64,000 bases of DNA from an uncultured Lachnospiraceae bacterium (GCA_946414885.1 CAMKQH010000003.1:62001-126000), one strand, 5' to 3'; positions 53,936 to 63,140 are shown, counted from the first letter of the stretch. A program made the numbers and translations. Notes: generated by a model from the letters alone, not told the origin.

Positions 53936-55147
53936 ATGAAGCACTTTAATCATTATTTATTCCGGATCGCCATATTGAATTTGAGACACAGCCTCACTAG
54001 AACAGTGGGGCTTGTGTTTTTCACGGCAATTTTATCCTTTGTATTGTTTGGAGGCTCCATTCTGATGATCAGTCTGCAAAAGGGTCTTCGGACCATGAAG
54101 GACAGGATGGGTGCTGACGTGATGATCGTGCCGTTGGAGAATACAAATGACATGGAAGCCATTCTGTTAAAGGGAGAGCCCAGCTGTTTTTATTTTAAGA
54201 AAACCTTGGAATCAAAGGTGAAGGCTATAGATGGCGTAGAGCTTTGCAGTTCTCAATTCTTCCTGACTTCCCTGGATGCGGAATGCTGCGATGCCAGGGT
54301 GCAACTGATCGGCTTCGATCCGGCCACGGATTTTTCAATACAGCCTTGGATCGCAAAGGTTTATGAGAAAAAACTTGAAAACGGTGCCGTCATTATTGGA
54401 AATGACATTCGGGTGGAAAATGGAAAGAGCGTCAAGCTCTATGGAACGGAATATGAAGTCGCCGCAAAGCTCGATGCTACCGGAACGGGACTGGATCAGG
54501 CCGTATACGCGACGACGGACACCATCAAGCTCATGTATGCGGCTGCATATGAAAAGGGCCAGAGATTTCTTGAAGAGGCGGATCCTGACGGCTCCATATC
54601 CGCCATTTTGATCCGCGTGAAAGAAGGTACGGACGTCAAGAAGCTGATCAAGAACATTCGCAAGGAGCTAGGCGCCGTGCAGGTGGTGGAATCCCAGAGC
54701 ATGATACGGGGAACGGCTGACCAGATCAAGCAGATGGCGACGTTTTTGTTTCTGTTTGGAGGACTGTTGCTTGTCATTTCGATTGTTACCATATGCCTTG
54801 TACATAATCTGACTTCAAATGAGCGGAAGAAGGAATTCTCCGTCCTGAGAACCCTTGGCGTCACGAGGAAAGGGCTGGCAGGGATCCTGCTGCGTGAGGC
54901 GGCTGTCATTGGCGCCATGGGGGGCGCGGCGGGCATCGCAGTCTCGTCTCTTGTTGTTTTCCCGTTTCACGTATATATCGGAGATCGCTTGAGCATGCCG
55001 TATCTGCTGCCGGACGTCCCAATCATTTTTCTGGTTGGACTGATGACGTTTTTGGCCACGCTGTTGACGGGGACTCTGTCCGCAGGCATGACGGCTTATA
55101 AGATCAGCAGGTCAGAGGTTTATCTTACCATGAGGGAGGGAGAATAA
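53936..55147 (+). CDS. FtsX/MacB-type ABC permease
   Basis: A 403-residue protein with one N-terminal helix (about 22-45), a ~200-residue external domain and three C-terminal helices (260-290, 315-340, 360-385). The FtsX signature lies in ERKKEFSVLRTLGVTRKGL. It follows DUF4418 by 3 bp and precedes its ATPase by 0 bp. It probably moves or extracts a lipid-linked or metal cargo rather than importing. Confidence 0.88.
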   Translation: MKHFNHYLFRIAILNLRHSLTRTVGLVFFTAILSFVLFGGSILMISLQKGLRTMKDRMGADVMIVPLENTNDMEAILLKGEPSCFYFKKTLESKVKAIDGVELCSSQFFLTSLDAECCDARVQLIGFDPATDFSIQPWIAKVYEKKLENGAVIIGNDIRVENGKSVKLYGTEYEVAAKLDATGTGLDQAVYATTDTIKLMYAAAYEKGQRFLEEADPDGSISAILIRVKEGTDVKKLIKNIRKELGAVQVVESQSMIRGTADQIKQMATFLFLFGGLLLVISIVTICLVHNLTSNERKKEFSVLRTLGVTRKGLAGILLREAAVIGAMGGAAGIAVSSLVVFPFHVYIGDRLSMPYLLPDVPIIFLVGLMTFLATLLTGTLSAGMTAYKISRSEVYLTMREGE

Positions 55148-55816
55148 ATGGCATTGGAAATTCGTAATTTGTCGCGCACGTTTTCTCATGGTGAGCGGGA
55201 GGTTTACGCGCTGAAGGACGTTAACCTGGTTGTAAGGCAGGGAGAGTTCGTGAATATTACGGGACGCTCCGGCAGTGGAAAGAGTACGCTTCTCAATTTG
55301 ATTGCAGGGCTATTGACGCCTACGGACGGGGTTATTTTGTGGAATGCAAAATCAATATCACGACTCTCGGATGAGGAGGCGTCACGTTTTCGAAACGAAC
55401 AGATCGGATACGTGATGCAGGGAAATGCTGCGCTAGCCAATCTTACCGTCTGGGAAAACGTGTGCCTTCCATGGCAGCTCTATTCCCGGGAGGGAGAAGT
55501 CAGGGAACGGGCAGATAAGCTGTTGGAGCAGGTCGGGATCGCGCATTTACGGGATGCTTACCCTTCCCAGCTGTCAGGCGGTGAGATAAAGCGCATGAGC
55601 ATCGCCAGAGCGCTGATCAATCAGCCGGGACTCCTTCTTGCAGACGAACCGACGGGAGATTTGGACAAAGAAAATACCGAAGAGATTATGAGACTGTTTC
55701 GGGAGATTGCCGATCAGGGAACGACGGTGATCGTCGTGACGCATGAATTGGAGACCCTGCGTCATGGAGACTTGACTTACTCCATGGAACAGGGGAGATT
55801 AAGCGGTCCGGTGTAG
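55148..55816 (+). CDS. MacB/LolD-type ABC ATPase
   Basis: A 222-residue ATPase with Walker A GRSGSGKST, signature LSGGEIKRMSIARAL, Walker B LLLADEPTGDLD and H-loop VTHELE. It directly follows the FtsX permease (no gap). The LSGGEIKR and TGDLD motifs are typical of the LolD/MacB group. It ends the transcript that began with the sulfonate-type importer. Confidence 0.93.
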   Translation: MALEIRNLSRTFSHGEREVYALKDVNLVVRQGEFVNITGRSGSGKSTLLNLIAGLLTPTDGVILWNAKSISRLSDEEASRFRNEQIGYVMQGNAALANLTVWENVCLPWQLYSREGEVRERADKLLEQVGIAHLRDAYPSQLSGGEIKRMSIARALINQPGLLLADEPTGDLDKENTEEIMRLFREIADQGTTVIVVTHELETLRHGDLTYSMEQGRLSGPV

Positions 55817-55833
55817 CGTATTCCATAAATCTC

Positions 55834-55862
55834 TTGTACGCTTGAAAAAAACGTGATAATAT
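55834..55862 (+). promoter_or_regulatory. Promoter before the TcdA-like gene
   Basis: TTGTAC (55834-55839) and TAATAT (55857-55862), 17-bp spacer. A small CCTAC/GTAGG hairpin lies just downstream (55871-55888). Confidence 0.5.
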
Positions 55863-55922
55863 CAAAACTGCCTACTAAACAGGTAGGTGAATACTTATTT
55901 GCCGCGTGGAAAGGGTGTTTTG

Positions 55923-56711
55923 ATGTTAAATCAGTTTTCAAGAACACAGTTGTTATATGGAGTGGATGCCATGCAATACATGGCTTCCTGCAGGGTTGCC
56001 GTGTTTGGGATCGGCGGGGTCGGAGGCTACGTCGTTGAGGCGCTTGCGCGCTCCGGGATTGGAGCGCTTGACCTGATCGATGATGATAAGGTGTGCCTTA
56101 CCAACATTAACAGACAAATTTTGGCGACCAGAAGAACCGTCGGAAAGTATAAGGTTGACGTGGCTGAGGAACGAATAAAAGAGATCTCTCCTGATTGCGA
56201 GGTCAGAACCTATAAGACCTTTTATCTGCCGGAGACACAGGATCAGTTTGACTTTCGTGAATATGATTACGTCGTGGATGCAATCGACACGGTGACGGGG
56301 AAGCTTGCGATCATTGAAAATGCAAAGAAGGCCGGCGTTCCGGTGATTTCTTCCATGGGAGCGGGGAATAAGGTGAATCCTGCGGCGTTTGAGGTTGCAG
56401 ACATTTACGAGACTTCCATTTGTCCGCTTGCAAAGGTTATGAGGCGTGAGTGCAGAAAGCGGGGGATCACCTCCCTTAAGGTGGTGTATTCCAAGGAGCC
56501 GCCCATCCGTCCCCTTGAGGACATGTCGATCAGCTGCAGGCAGCATTGCATCTGTCCGCCGGGTACCGTCAGAAAGTGTACGGAGAGAAGAGACATTCCC
56601 GGTTCCACTGCTTTTGTGCCATCAGTGGCAGGATTGATAATCGCCGGTGAGATCATCAATGATCTGTACAAAGAGACGAAGGGACGCACTGGGAAACACG
56701 TTGCGAAGTGA
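55923..56711 (+). CDS. TcdA/HesA-type E1-like enzyme
   Basis: A 262-residue ThiF-fold protein; the ATG at 55923 has AAAGGG upstream. It has the nucleotide motif GIGGVGGYVVEALARSGIG, the DDDKV segment, NINRQILA and the CICPPGTVRKC end with the Cys-rich loop. The pattern fits tRNA threonylcarbamoyladenosine dehydratase (TcdA), which cyclises t6A37. In a sulfur-related region a sulfur-carrier activator (HesA/ThiF) is possible, but the C-terminal motifs favour TcdA. Confidence 0.85.
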   Translation: MLNQFSRTQLLYGVDAMQYMASCRVAVFGIGGVGGYVVEALARSGIGALDLIDDDKVCLTNINRQILATRRTVGKYKVDVAEERIKEISPDCEVRTYKTFYLPETQDQFDFREYDYVVDAIDTVTGKLAIIENAKKAGVPVISSMGAGNKVNPAAFEVADIYETSICPLAKVMRRECRKRGITSLKVVYSKEPPIRPLEDMSISCRQHCICPPGTVRKCTERRDIPGSTAFVPSVAGLIIAGEIINDLYKETKGRTGKHVAK

Positions 56712-56765
56712 AACGAGGCGACCGTAGCAAAATACTGCGAAGTGATTAAAAAAGGAGGGTGTTTT

Positions 56766-56984
56766 ATGTCAATTCTGATCAAGGATACGACACGCGAGGA
56801 GCGGGAGCAGATCATTAAATCTTCGCTTGATTGCGGAGGCGGTTGTGAGAATTGCACCGGCTGCTGGCTTGGCGGAGGAAGCCCCTGGGACATTTATCAG
56901 GATTATATTGATGGGAAGCGAGAGATCCGGGAGATCAATGAAGAGTATATGTCGCGCCATCGCGGGAATCGCAAGATCACCTAA
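56766..56984 (+). CDS. Small Cys-rich protein
   Basis: A 72-residue protein starting at ATG 56766 behind AAAGGAGGGTG. It has the cysteine group CGGGCENCTGC (four Cys) and GGGSPWDIYQDYIDG, plus a charged C-terminal helix. A metal or Fe-S site is likely. The family is widespread beside TcdA-like genes in Clostridia as far as I recall, without known function. Confidence 0.65.
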   Translation: MSILIKDTTREEREQIIKSSLDCGGGCENCTGCWLGGGSPWDIYQDYIDGKREIREINEEYMSRHRGNRKIT

Positions 56985-57036
56985 AACCAAGGGCATTCGC
57001 TAAGGGAATCCCAGAAAACAAAGGAGACATGGAAGC

Positions 57037-57633
57037 ATGATTACAAGAGAGAACGCATTCGCGTTATTAAGGAAATACAACAAGGATCCCTTTCACCTGC
57101 AGCATGCGCTGACGGTGGAGGCGGTGATGAAATGGTATGCGAAGGAGCTCGGTTATGGGGAGCAAGAGGAGTATTGGGGCATTGTGGGACTGCTTCATGA
57201 CATTGATTTCGAGCTCTATCCGGAGGAACATTGCCTGAAAGCACCGGAGCTTTTAAGGGATGGGGGAGTTGGCGACGACGTGATTCATGCCGTTTGCTCT
57301 CATGGATACGGGATCACGGTGGGCTGCGGCGTGACGATTGACGTGGAACCGATTCATGAGATGGAGAAGGTTCTGTTTGCGGCGGATGAACTCACGGGAC
57401 TCATCGGGGCAGCAGCGCTCATGAGACCGTCTAAGAGCACAAAGGACATGGAACTGAAATCCTTAAAGAAGAAATATAAGAGCAAGGGCTTTGCAGCAGG
57501 ATGCTCGCGTGAGGTTATTGAGCGCGGTGCCGGGCAGCTCGGCTGGGAGCTTGACAAGCTTCTTGAAATGACGCTTAGGGCCATGGCGGCGACGGAGGAC
57601 GACATTGCCGGGGAGCTTGCCGCCCTGCAGTAG
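57037..57633 (+). CDS. HD-domain hydrolase
   Basis: A 198-residue HD-superfamily protein with metal ligands in LQHALTVEAVM, GLLHDIDFE and CSHGYG. It has no nucleotide-binding extension. Substrate is unknown; many small HD proteins are phosphohydrolases. It starts 52 bp after the Cys-rich gene and precedes the rhodanese fusion by 39 bp. Confidence 0.85.
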   Translation: MITRENAFALLRKYNKDPFHLQHALTVEAVMKWYAKELGYGEQEEYWGIVGLLHDIDFELYPEEHCLKAPELLRDGGVGDDVIHAVCSHGYGITVGCGVTIDVEPIHEMEKVLFAADELTGLIGAAALMRPSKSTKDMELKSLKKKYKSKGFAAGCSREVIERGAGQLGWELDKLLEMTLRAMAATEDDIAGELAALQ

Positions 57634-57672
57634 GAAGAATGGGAATTGGAATAGATAAAGGAATTGACGCGG

Positions 57673-58815
57673 ATGAAAGAAATTACGTTTGACGAGGTTA
57701 GGCGATTGCCTGAGGATTCTTACAAGCTGATTGACATTAGGGACGAGGGACTGGTGGCTTACGGGATGATTCCCGGAGCCACCAATATCTATATTGAGGA
57801 TTTGGAAGGCAGCAGGGAACTTGCGGAAATCCCAAGGGAGAAGAAGTTAATCTTTTATTGCGAGATCGGGCGCATGTCCCGGGAGATGGATGATACCCTT
57901 GAGTATCTGGAAGGCCGCGATTGCTACAGCCTTGCGGAGGGTTACGTTGGCTATGTCAGGGCTGGCATGAAAAGCGAGGCCGACAGGGAAGAAAAGAGGG
58001 AGAAAGCAGAGGAGAGCATTCGGAAGAAATTTCATAAGCAGCTCTTTTCGCCCTTTGCCAAAGCTTGCAAGATTTATAAGCTGATTGAGGAGGGAGATCA
58101 TATCGCCGTGTGTATTTCAGGCGGCAAGGATTCCATGCTCATGGCAAAGCTCTTTCAGGAAATACAGCGTCACAGGCAGGTTTCCTTCGAATTGACGTTC
58201 CTTGTGATGGATCCCGGTTACAACAAAGAAAACAGGGCGCTCATAGAGAGCAATGCGGCGGCGCTGGGAATACCGATCACCATCTTCGAGAGCACGATCT
58301 TTGATACGGTGGACACCATCGAAAAGAGTCCTTGTTATCTCTGCGCAAGAATGAGAAGAGGGTATCTTTACAGCAAGGCAAAAGAGCTGGGGTGCAATAA
58401 AATCGCGCTTGGACATCATTATGACGACGTGATTGAGACCATTCTGATGGGCATGCTTCACGGCGCGCAGATCCAGACAATGATGCCAAAACTGCACAGC
58501 ACTAATTTTGAAGGGATGCAGCTCATCCGCCCTCTTTACCTTGTCAGGGAGAGCGATATCTGTGCCTGGAGAGATTACAATGAACTTCATTTTCTGCAGT
58601 GTGCCTGCCATTTTACGGATACCTGCACCACGTGCCATGAGGATGGAACCACCTCATCAAAGCGCTTGGAAACAAAGAAATTGATCGCGGAACTGAAAAA
58701 GACCAATCCATTTGTTGAATCGAATATTTTCAAAAGCATGGAAAACGTGAATCTGGATACGGTGATCGAATATAAGAAGGATGGCGTAAGACATCATTTC
58801 TTGGATGAATATTAA
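57673..58815 (+). CDS. Rhodanese domain fused to TtcA-like PP-loop ATPase
   Basis: A 380-residue protein; ATG at 57673 has AAAGGA upstream. Residues 1-90 are rhodanese-like with active-site Cys in FYCEIGRMS. The C-terminal ~250 residues are a TtcA-like ATPase with PP-loop SGGKDSM near 153 and conserved cysteines in SPCYLCARMRRG and CACHFTDTCTTC, which likely hold an Fe-S cluster. It probably passes sulfane sulfur from the rhodanese part to a tRNA base (2-thiocytidine) in one protein. Confidence 0.9.
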   Translation: MKEITFDEVRRLPEDSYKLIDIRDEGLVAYGMIPGATNIYIEDLEGSRELAEIPREKKLIFYCEIGRMSREMDDTLEYLEGRDCYSLAEGYVGYVRAGMKSEADREEKREKAEESIRKKFHKQLFSPFAKACKIYKLIEEGDHIAVCISGGKDSMLMAKLFQEIQRHRQVSFELTFLVMDPGYNKENRALIESNAAALGIPITIFESTIFDTVDTIEKSPCYLCARMRRGYLYSKAKELGCNKIALGHHYDDVIETILMGMLHGAQIQTMMPKLHSTNFEGMQLIRPLYLVRESDICAWRDYNELHFLQCACHFTDTCTTCHEDGTTSSKRLETKKLIAELKKTNPFVESNIFKSMENVNLDTVIEYKKDGVRHHFLDEY

Positions 58816-58878
58816 ATAGAATAGACTGCACCAAGCTTGCACGTAGCGTGACAGGCGGGGCGAATCAGGGTGAGAATG

Positions 58879-58908
58879 GAATTCCTTCAGGACCGAAGGA
58901 ATTCTTTT
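58879..58908 (+). terminator. Terminator after the rhodanese fusion
   Basis: GAATTCCTTC pairs with GAAGGAATTC around AGGACC, followed by TTTTG. Confidence 0.85.
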
Positions 58909-58976
58909 GATTTTAAATCGTTAGTCGATTAAAATACGGTATATAGGATACAAGGATTTTGGAAGGAGGTGGGCTT

Positions 58977-59543
58977 TTGGAGGATACGGAAATTGTTGAC
59001 CTGTATTTGGCACGGAATGAAGATGCCATTGTCAGGACGGAAGAAAAATACGGCAGAGGCCTTCGAAAGATCATCTCGTCCGTGTTGGATGATGAGGCAT
59101 GTAAGGAATGCGAGAATGACGTTTATTTGCGCGCCTGGGATTTGATTCCGCCAAATGAGCCAAGAGATCACTTCTTTGCATTTCTTGGGAAGATCGCGAG
59201 AAACCTTGCCATTGACGAGTGGCGAAGGACGAATGCACAAAAAAGAAAAGCGACGATGATCGAACTGTCTGAAGAATTGCACGAGTGCATGCCGGCAGGA
59301 AATAGCGTGGAGGGAGAGGTTCTGGCAAGGGAATTGAAGAAAGCGATCAATTCCTTCTTGAGTGCGAGGAGCCAGACGGAACGTAAGATTTTTCTTCGCA
59401 GATATTGGTATTTTGACACTGTCCCTGAGATCAGCAAGAGATACGGATACACGCAGGGAAAGGTAAAGTCCGTATTGCATCGCATGCGGGGAGAGCTTAA
59501 GGAAGTTTTGGAAAAGGAGGGCTATCTCAATGACGACAAGTGA
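58977..59543 (+). CDS. ECF RNA polymerase sigma factor (locus 3)
   Basis: A 188-residue sigma factor; TTG at 58977 with GGAGGT 7 bp upstream fits the start of its paralogues. Region 2 has CKECENDVYLRAWDLIPP and region 4 has RKIFLRRYWYFDTVPEISKRYG. It overlaps the next gene by 14 bp. Together with 20428 and 23168 it forms a family of three. Confidence 0.9.
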   Translation: MEDTEIVDLYLARNEDAIVRTEEKYGRGLRKIISSVLDDEACKECENDVYLRAWDLIPPNEPRDHFFAFLGKIARNLAIDEWRRTNAQKRKATMIELSEELHECMPAGNSVEGEVLARELKKAINSFLSARSQTERKIFLRRYWYFDTVPEISKRYGYTQGKVKSVLHRMRGELKEVLEKEGYLNDDK

Positions 59544-60525
59544 TCTTTTGTATGCCATCGGCGAAGCTGACGAGAGTTTCGTGGACGAGGCCGGAGATTC
59601 CGATGCGAAAGTCCGACAATTTGGGGCATGGGAAGCTGAAAATAGATCAGGCAAAAGGTTTGCAATGATCATGAAATGGACCGGCGTGGCCGCAATGTTT
59701 CTTGTATTGATCGTGGCGGCATGGATTTATGCTGATGGCGGGAAGGTATTCCGGAAAGATGGCGACTTGAGAAAGACCGATGAGATTTTCTCTCAGGAGG
59801 CCATTACCGAGGAATGTGTTTCGGAGGTGATCATACAAGAATCAGGGAGCCCCAGCGCGGAAGGTTCAGGAAGCATTGGCGTGGAAAGGGCAGAGAGCCT
59901 AAGCGCAGTGGATTTGGGAAGCATTGGCGCGGAAGAGAGTTTTGGCACGGAAGAGATTGCCGTGGTGGAAGGTTCCGAGGAAGACGTGTTTGACGCATAC
60001 AAGCCTACGGAGGAAGCAATTCAGCAGGGCGAGCGCGTTAAGACGATGTTGATTTCTTCCTTTGCGGTAGATAGTGATGCGGAAGCGATTTCGGCCGCGA
60101 AAATAAGAGATGACATGGCTGTGGCAAATGGCAGCGTGTTTTTATCCAGTTCTTTATGCGGAGCAATTGACTACTTCGGCGATCGCGAGGAATGTCGTTA
60201 CCGTGTTTACGTGGAGCTGTTTCAGGATGGAGTGCAAATCGCAAATGACAGGGAAGTGGCAAAGAAGGAAGTGCAAAGGCTTGCCAACCTGGGATACGTG
60301 GTAGCGATGGAAACATGTTCGGACGGAAATGCGACGCAGATATATTTTACGTTGCATGCCACGGCAGACCAGGTAAAAAACTTTGCGGCGGATGCTAAGG
60401 TTGGATATGCGCTTTGGCTTTATGACGAGAAAGTTGAAGCGGATGAAAACGCAACTGGGCCCGTTGACGTGTGGTATGGAGGCATGAATGCCCCGATGGA
60501 AAATTTTGACGGAGCGCAGAAATAA
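59530..60525 (+). CDS. Membrane anti-sigma-like protein (locus 3)
   Basis: A 331-residue protein with a cytosolic head of ~45 residues, a helix at about 48-68 (VAAMFLVLIVAAWIYA) and an external part. Residues 105-145 hold a short imperfect repeat (GSIGVERAESLS, GSIGAEESFG). It overlaps the sigma gene by 14 bp. The head resembles the locus 1 and 2 partners (SDLLYAIGEADESFVDEA compare LIQAINGIDDKYLSES), which supports the anti-sigma role. Confidence 0.75.
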   Translation: MTTSDLLYAIGEADESFVDEAGDSDAKVRQFGAWEAENRSGKRFAMIMKWTGVAAMFLVLIVAAWIYADGGKVFRKDGDLRKTDEIFSQEAITEECVSEVIIQESGSPSAEGSGSIGVERAESLSAVDLGSIGAEESFGTEEIAVVEGSEEDVFDAYKPTEEAIQQGERVKTMLISSFAVDSDAEAISAAKIRDDMAVANGSVFLSSSLCGAIDYFGDREECRYRVYVELFQDGVQIANDREVAKKEVQRLANLGYVVAMETCSDGNATQIYFTLHATADQVKNFAADAKVGYALWLYDEKVEADENATGPVDVWYGGMNAPMENFDGAQK

Positions 60526-60569
60526 ATGGATTAGGGTGGACGGAATCCGTGAAAAGGAGGTGCCGTTTC

Positions 60570-61223
60570 ATGAAGAAAAGGATATTGCTGACAGTGTGTT
60601 TCATTATGCTCCTTTGCATGGCAGGGTGCGGATCGCCAAGCGCGGACATACCTGACGGGGAAGAATTTCAAACGGTTAGGGCAATCTCAGCGCGTGGCGA
60701 TAACGAGGAGCCGGAGGCAGATGACGGGATCATCTCGGCGATTGGCGACAACGCGCAGCAGGATCAAAAAGCATGGGAAAAGGTGGTGATCGCGCCGCCG
60801 GAAGGTGCGTATTGCAACATTTTCTTTAGCCTTCCGGAGGACTGGGACTATAGCTGGGCACAGTCGGAAGACGTGCCAGTAAGCAGCATTAGCATTGGCA
60901 TCTACCCAAAGGCAGAGGGGGATGCGAAAGGCTGCATTGCCATCAAATATGCGGAAGGTTTTGGCGTTTGCGGCACGGGCCTGGAATCCGTGGAGACGAC
61001 CTTTAACGGGCACGTGGCATATAAGGGAACCTATGATGATCACCCGTATTGGGATTTCATCTCCCTGTCAGGTGAATACAGAGGCTGTTCCATCTGGAAT
61101 TATGCGGGCGAAACCTGGTACGATAAGTATCAGGAGGAGTTGGAAGAGATTTTTGCAACGGTGAAGTTTGAGCTTTTGATACGTGACGGCGTGCCGCTGA
61201 AGGATTCTTCGTTTGGGGACTGA
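60570..61223 (+). CDS. Lipoprotein of unknown function
   Basis: A 217-residue protein; ATG at 60570 after AAAAGGAGGTG. Lipobox MAGC with Cys near residue 20. The mature part is beta-rich and acidic (IFFSLPEDWDYSW, GYRGCSIWNYAGETWYDKYQ-like segment). It lies 44 bp after the anti-sigma gene and probably is controlled by sigma locus 3. Confidence 0.7.
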   Translation: MKKRILLTVCFIMLLCMAGCGSPSADIPDGEEFQTVRAISARGDNEEPEADDGIISAIGDNAQQDQKAWEKVVIAPPEGAYCNIFFSLPEDWDYSWAQSEDVPVSSISIGIYPKAEGDAKGCIAIKYAEGFGVCGTGLESVETTFNGHVAYKGTYDDHPYWDFISLSGEYRGCSIWNYAGETWYDKYQEELEEIFATVKFELLIRDGVPLKDSSFGD

Positions 61224-61286
61224 AACTTTTTCCTTTTTTTCTCGTCATATAGGGTGAAGCCAAGTGACGACAAGGAGGAGAATGCC

Positions 61287-61841
61287 ATGAGAGGTCTTAT
61301 CTTTGCAATGATGTTTTTTGCATTATACAATTTCAGTGCGATCAGCGAATCAAAATACAATGACCCGGTATCCCGTTATGACATGGAAGTAGGAATGATG
61401 GATAAAGACAGTACGGGCAAATGGAGAATTTATAAAAATGACTGGTATGGCCCGGAGTATCTGCAGCTGAGAACGTATCAAAAGGATGAGAAAAGAGATC
61501 AGGTGTCGTATTATATTTTTGATAATGACGCCTTGGCAAAAGAGGCTTTTCGGAACATGCCGGAAAACATGTACGGCATCAGCGTAAATGAAGAGAATTA
61601 CGTTGTTGGATATGATGAAGGCGTGTGTGATGCTGAAATTGAGAGCCTGCGGTATCTGGACGGAAACGTGATCATCTATGCAGAGCTTGGGGTTTACGGC
61701 ACCTGGGGATGCGATACGGACGATTACGTTCCACCCGTGAGAGACACTGAGATCATGGATTACGTTCTTAAGAATCACGAGTACCTTAGGGATTATGCAA
61801 ATCAGACGATCCAGCAGATCCTCGACGGCAAAAATTTTTGA
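61287..61841 (+). CDS. Secreted or membrane-anchored protein of unknown function
   Basis: A 184-residue protein; ATG at 61287 after AAGGAGGAG. The N-terminal helix (RGLIFAMMFFALYNFSAIS) is short and could be a signal peptide or anchor. The rest is soluble and acidic, with YDEGVCDAEIESLRYL. It probably belongs to the same locus as the lipoprotein. I do not recognise the family. Confidence 0.65.
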   Translation: MRGLIFAMMFFALYNFSAISESKYNDPVSRYDMEVGMMDKDSTGKWRIYKNDWYGPEYLQLRTYQKDEKRDQVSYYIFDNDALAKEAFRNMPENMYGISVNEENYVVGYDEGVCDAEIESLRYLDGNVIIYAELGVYGTWGCDTDDYVPPVRDTEIMDYVLKNHEYLRDYANQTIQQILDGKNF

Positions 61842-61852
61842 TAAAAAAGTGT

Positions 61853-61888
61853 GCCGGCAGTTGTTTTTTTGTGCCGGTGCATTTTTTT
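61853..61888 (+). terminator. Probable terminator
   Basis: GCCGGCA (61853-61859) pairs with TGCCGGT (61872-61878) across a 12-nt loop, followed by GCATTTTTTT. Confidence 0.6.
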
Positions 61889-61889
61889 G

Positions 61890-61918
61890 TTGACACTACT
61901 ACGTATACGTAGTAAAAT
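61890..61918 (+). promoter_or_regulatory. padR promoter with a palindromic operator in the spacer
   Basis: TTGACA (61890-61895) and TAAAAT (61913-61918) have a 17-bp spacer. The spacer is filled by a perfect 18-bp palindrome, TACTACGTATACGTAGTA (61897-61914). A PadR dimer bound here would block the polymerase, so autorepression is likely. Confidence 0.88.
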
Positions 61919-61960
61919 GACGTTAATGTGACGGAAATTGGATGAAAAGGAGAAAAGGCG

Positions 61961-62461
61961 ATGCTGTCAAAAACCTCCATCGTAATTCTGGGAATGTTGC
62001 TTAAGGGAGACAAAAATGCATATGACATGCTCAAGATGATCGATCTGATGAACATGAAATACTGGTTTCCCATTGGAGCGACGACGCTTTATGAGACCTG
62101 CATCCGGCTTGAGAAAAAGGGATTTATCGAAAACACGGGGGAATCTGATGCGAAGGCGATCTACCGCGTCACGGAAAAAGGGAAGGACGAGCTGAAATCA
62201 ACGATCTGCGGTCTCTTTGAACGCATTGATTATGACACGGTGTGGTTTTGCTTGGCCGTGACATATTCGGACGTTCTGACAAAAAAGGAACTTGCATTGG
62301 AAAAAAAGAAGCGGGCAGCGTTGCTTGAGGAATATGAAAATGGGACGAAGGAAAATAAGGAGAAGATGCTTTTGGGAAAAGCTTCGCACGCTCAGTTATG
62401 CGCGATCGACCGGATGATCCGGGTGATCGAACTGGAGAAAGAGACGCTAAGCAATCTTTGA
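61961..62461 (+). CDS. PadR-family transcriptional repressor
   Basis: A 166-residue regulator with an N-terminal winged helix (ILGMLLKGDKNAYDMLKMI, ATTLYETCIRLEKKGFIE) and a C-terminal helical dimerisation part. It should bind the palindrome at 61897. It forms an operon with a DUF998 membrane protein 46 bp downstream, the probable target and effector of the response. Confidence 0.92.
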   Translation: MLSKTSIVILGMLLKGDKNAYDMLKMIDLMNMKYWFPIGATTLYETCIRLEKKGFIENTGESDAKAIYRVTEKGKDELKSTICGLFERIDYDTVWFCLAVTYSDVLTKKELALEKKKRAALLEEYENGTKENKEKMLLGKASHAQLCAIDRMIRVIELEKETLSNL

Positions 62462-62507
62462 ACAACGAATGGTTTCAGTGCAAAGTCATTTAAGGAGAAG
62501 GAAATTG

Positions 62508-63140
62508 GTGAACGTAAATCTAAAGCACGGCTGGGTTTTCATAATCGTTGCGGTCATGGGGGAACTGTTGGTTCCCTTTCTTCTTGCACCGTTTTATAAG
62601 GGTTACAGTCATTCAACCATGGCCATCAGCGCGCTGGGAAGCAAGGGAAGTCCCGTGCGCATCCCGTTTAATCTGTGGATGCTGACGGCGGGCGTTTTGT
62701 TTTTGCTTTCCATCCCCTGCATTTATGATGCGTATGGTAAGGTTTCAAAACCGCTTAGCATTGTCACGGTGCTGTTCCTGGCAGTATTTGCAATCGGAGC
62801 CTGCATATTCACCTGCTTTTTCAGCGTAAATGATTCCAAGGACGTTGTTACGACGGCGTCCCGGATCCATGGCGCCGGTTCGGCAATCGGGTTTATGCTG
62901 ATGTTGTTTGTACCGCTTCTTTTGGCGATACTGTCTTTTAAGACGGGAGAGAAGGCATCGGGGATCATGGGGATTGTTTCCTTTGTTCTGGCACTTACGT
63001 TTTTTGTGTTGTTTGTGATGGCAGACAAGCCGGAATTTCAAAACACGGTGATCGCAAAGGAAGGATTGTGGCAAAGGCTGAATTTGCTGAGTATGTATTT
63101 ACCGTTATTTTACGTTGCGATCATGAAGGGCAACTCATAA
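62508..63140 (+). CDS. DUF998 membrane protein
   Basis: A 210-residue protein; GTG at 62508 has AAGGAGAAGG 7 bp upstream. Six helices are seen (about 8-28, 55-75, 85-108, 125-148, 152-175, 185-205) with family marks such as STMAISALGS and RIHGAGSAIGF. DUF998 members are membrane proteins of unknown function. It is probably induced with PadR by a small molecule. Confidence 0.8.
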   Translation: MNVNLKHGWVFIIVAVMGELLVPFLLAPFYKGYSHSTMAISALGSKGSPVRIPFNLWMLTAGVLFLLSIPCIYDAYGKVSKPLSIVTVLFLAVFAIGACIFTCFFSVNDSKDVVTTASRIHGAGSAIGFMLMLFVPLLLAILSFKTGEKASGIMGIVSFVLALTFFVLFVMADKPEFQNTVIAKEGLWQRLNLLSMYLPLFYVAIMKGNS

